Under the pieces are notes generated by a model that worked only from the letters and a program-made list of their open reading frames with translations, had not been told where the DNA came from and did not search any database. DNA of 64,000 nt from Candidatus Sphingomonas colombiensis (GTDB lineage: Bacteria; Pseudomonadota; Alphaproteobacteria; Sphingomonadales; Sphingomonadaceae), in NCBI GenBank assembly GCA_029202845.1, contig CP119315.1:3503001-3567000 (forward strand). The letters are read 5' to 3'. The position numbers and the translations under genes are program-made. Positions within the stretch are counted from its first letter, which is position 1. The number at the start of each line of letters is the position of its first letter. Positions 62,371 to 64,000 of the stretch are shown here, in pieces.

Positions 62371-64000
62371 TCAAGAACCGACGCCATGATGCACCCGGAA
62401 CATGTTGCCAGGATCGTAGCGCCGCTTGATCGCCAGCAGGCGCGGATAGTTCACCCCCCAGAACGCCTCGCTCCAGCGTGGGTGAAAATAATCCGTCTCC
62501 GATACATAAGACGCCGGCGGCCCGCTGATCGCCTCCAGCGGAGCGAAGGCCGCCTTCATCGCCGATGCGGCTTTCCGGCCGCCGGCAAGATCGGGCTCGT
62601 GTCCGGCGATACCCGGGTAGGCCGGCCCCTGCCCGTCCGCGACGATCGCCAGCGCGAAGGCATCCAGCAGGCGCGGATTGGTCGCGGTGTCGGCACAGGC
62701 CGCGCGCACCTCAGGCGTGGCGCCGGCAATCCCCTTGTTGAAATGCAGCGTGACGCCCGATCGCGCCGCCGCCTCCAGCAGTGCCGCGACCAGCCGATCG
62801 CTGTTTCCCGGCCCGAGCAGGGACGTTGGCAGCCAGGTCGAATGATAGCCATCAATCACCCAGCCAGCCTCATCGACGTTCTGCGCCCAAAAAGCGTCTC
62901 GCGGACGCGCGCCGGGGCGATCGTCGTGTCGAATCACGTCCGGTAACGTTCTGAGGAAATCCGGATCCCACATCCGCTGCGCCGGGAAGGCGGCGATCAT
63001 CGGCGTGCTCACCGCATAATCCGACGAGCGCGCGCGCAAGCCCGAAAGGAACGGCCGCCACACCTCCTCAGCTTGTGCCGAGGTAAGCCCGGAGAATAGC
63101 ATGCGCACCACAAGCCGCCGCCCCCGAAAACCGATCTGTTCGCCCCAATCAGGATTGAACAGCGACGAACGGTAGAATTCCACCACGCGCGCCACCAGTT
63201 CGCGCCAGGCCACATCGGATTTCGCGCTCACATCGAACATCACCGCGCCGAAGGTCGACGGCAATTCGTGGGTACGCAGCGTCAGACGGGTGACGATCCC
63301 GAATGTGCCCCCGCCGCCACCCTTCAGCGCCCAGAAGAGATTGGCGTTGCGATGCGCGTTGGCGATGCGGATATTCCCGTCCGCAGTAACGATCTCCGCC
63401 TCGATCAACCCGGCAGCGCCAGTGCCATAGCGTTTGGAAAAACTACCGAAGCCGCCGCCTTGCACCAGCCCGGCAACGCCAACCGTCATGCAGCCGCCGC
63501 CCTGAACATAGCGCCCGCCGCGTGTCGTCACTGCGTCATAGGTGCGCCCCCACATCGCCCCCGCGCCAACAGAAACGGCGGCCTGCGGTATCGCTCCAGC
63601 CGGAGCCCCCACCGGCACGAAGGCATCGTGAAGCTCGATAGCGTCCATCTGGCGTGTCCAGACGAGCAACGAGTCCGGCGCGTTCGATCCACCGATATAG
63701 CTATGCCCGCCGCCCTTCACGACGAGGCGCACCCCGGTGCGCCGCGCAAAATCGACAGCGGCGGCAACGTCGGCGGCGGATGTCGCGGCAACGGCATATG
63801 CGCTCGGCTGCGAGGTCCAGCCGTCCGTCCAGCCCAGTGTCTGCGTCAGCGCCGGGTTGTCGCCGATGAAATAGGGGTTGCGCAGATTGCGGAACAATTC
63901 CGCCGTCGCCGGGTCGCCCGGCCGCGATCGCGCTTCCACCAGCGGCGACCGGACGAGGGACAATCGACCTTGCACCTTTTTGGCGAGCCCCTCCCATTGC
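62371..64000 (-). CDS. BBE-type FAD-linked oxidase (partial at window edge)
   Basis: Secreted or soluble flavoprotein of the berberine-bridge-enzyme group, at least 543 residues, with the N-terminus beyond the window: the frame is open to 64000 and the first residues (WEGLAKKVQGRLSLV) look internal. The FAD_binding_4 domain carries VKGGGHSYIGG (His for 8-alpha linkage) and VQGGGCMTVGVAGLVQGGG with a cysteine about 71 residues later, the second covalent site of bicovalent BBE enzymes. The BBE C-terminal motif RYDPGNMFRVHHG is present. Substrate unknown, likely a sugar or alcohol. Confidence 0.9.
   Translation of the reverse strand, partial: QWEGLAKKVQGRLSLVRSPLVEARSRPGDPATAELFRNLRNPYFIGDNPALTQTLGWTDGWTSQPSAYAVAATSAADVAAAVDFARRTGVRLVVKGGGHSYIGGSNAPDSLLVWTRQMDAIELHDAFVPVGAPAGAIPQAAVSVGAGAMWGRTYDAVTTRGGRYVQGGGCMTVGVAGLVQGGGFGSFSKRYGTGAAGLIEAEIVTADGNIRIANAHRNANLFWALKGGGGGTFGIVTRLTLRTHELPSTFGAVMFDVSAKSDVAWRELVARVVEFYRSSLFNPDWGEQIGFRGRRLVVRMLFSGLTSAQAEEVWRPFLSGLRARSSDYAVSTPMIAAFPAQRMWDPDFLRTLPDVIRHDDRPGARPRDAFWAQNVDEAGWVIDGYHSTWLPTSLLGPGNSDRLVAALLEAAARSGVTLHFNKGIAGATPEVRAACADTATNPRLLDAFALAIVADGQGPAYPGIAGHEPDLAGGRKAASAMKAAFAPLEAISGPPASYVSETDYFHPRWSEAFWGVNYPRLLAIKRRYDPGNMFRVHHGVGS

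Noticed and set aside
1..64000. CRISPR arrays, insertion sequences, prophage or attachment sites
   Set aside because: I saw no regularly spaced direct repeats, transposase or integrase motifs, or terminal inverted repeats.

Overview
The window looks like a chromosomal core segment of a high-GC alphaproteobacterium, most likely a sphingomonad (Sphingomonas or a close relative). Supporting signs are the alphaproteobacterial complex I gene order, an E1-beta subunit of pyruvate dehydrogenase with a fused lipoyl domain, a GAAC-N7-GAAC SOS box upstream of recA, DUF4893 and DUF3089 proteins typical of this group, and dense, translationally overlapping genes. I see no insertion sequence, prophage, CRISPR array or plasmid module. 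Nearly all long ORFs opposite the real genes are GC-rich shadows.

Layout. 1-11,046 (minus): the complex I operon nuoA-B-C-D-(NTF2-like)-E-F-G-H-I-J-K-L, with nuoL cut by the window edge. 11.2-18.1 kb: inositol monophosphatase, efp, thiE, a STAS-like protein, a FrnE-type DsbA protein, DUF488, a YhhN lysoplasmalogenase, trmFO (plus), an EF-hand protein and an NDUFAF6-like squalene/phytoene-synthase-fold protein. 18.2-20.8 kb: a TadE/TadE/TadG pilus-associated trio. 20.8-23.3 kb: pdhA-pdhB. 23.4-28.5 kb: MFS transporter-cysK, a SleB-type wall hydrolase, GST and a methyltransferase. 28.5-29.1 kb is the only real gap. 29.2-34.5 kb (minus): recA, ispE, a TPR gene whose frame is broken twice, and ETF-ubiquinone oxidoreductase. 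34.6-38.2 kb (plus): a divergent uracil-DNA-glycosylase-like protein coupled to a lytic transglycosylase, DUF1801 and moaB. 38.3-41.5 kb: gatCAB. 41.6-46.2 kb (plus): DUF3089 hydrolase-ruvX, a DUF4893 lipoprotein, and pyrB with an active-site-less dihydroorotase-like partner. 46.2-50.2 kb: two SPOR proteins flanking an orphan ParA and a ribbon-helix-helix-like protein. 50.3-55.7 kb: serB, miaA, ilvB-ilvN-ilvC. 55.8-61.7 kb: a TonB-like anchored protein, YceI, TMEM175, a putative leucine leader peptide and leuA, an M28 peptidase and a small lipoprotein. 61.8-64.0 kb: a CAU tRNA (probably Ile2), a GlsB/YeaQ protein and a BBE-type flavoprotein cut by the window edge.

Themes: respiratory-chain entry points (complex I, ETF-QO, PDH, a possible complex I assembly factor), branched-chain amino acid synthesis (ilvBNC, leuA), pyrimidine synthesis with a Pseudomonas-like PyrB/inactive PyrC pair, and envelope/cell-division proteins (SPOR, lytic transglycosylase, SleB). 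The most interesting signals are the leucine leader/attenuator in front of leuA, the catalytically dead dihydroorotase overlapping pyrB, the NTF2-like gene spliced into the nuo operon, the ParA/RHH/SPOR cluster, and the doubly frameshifted TPR gene.
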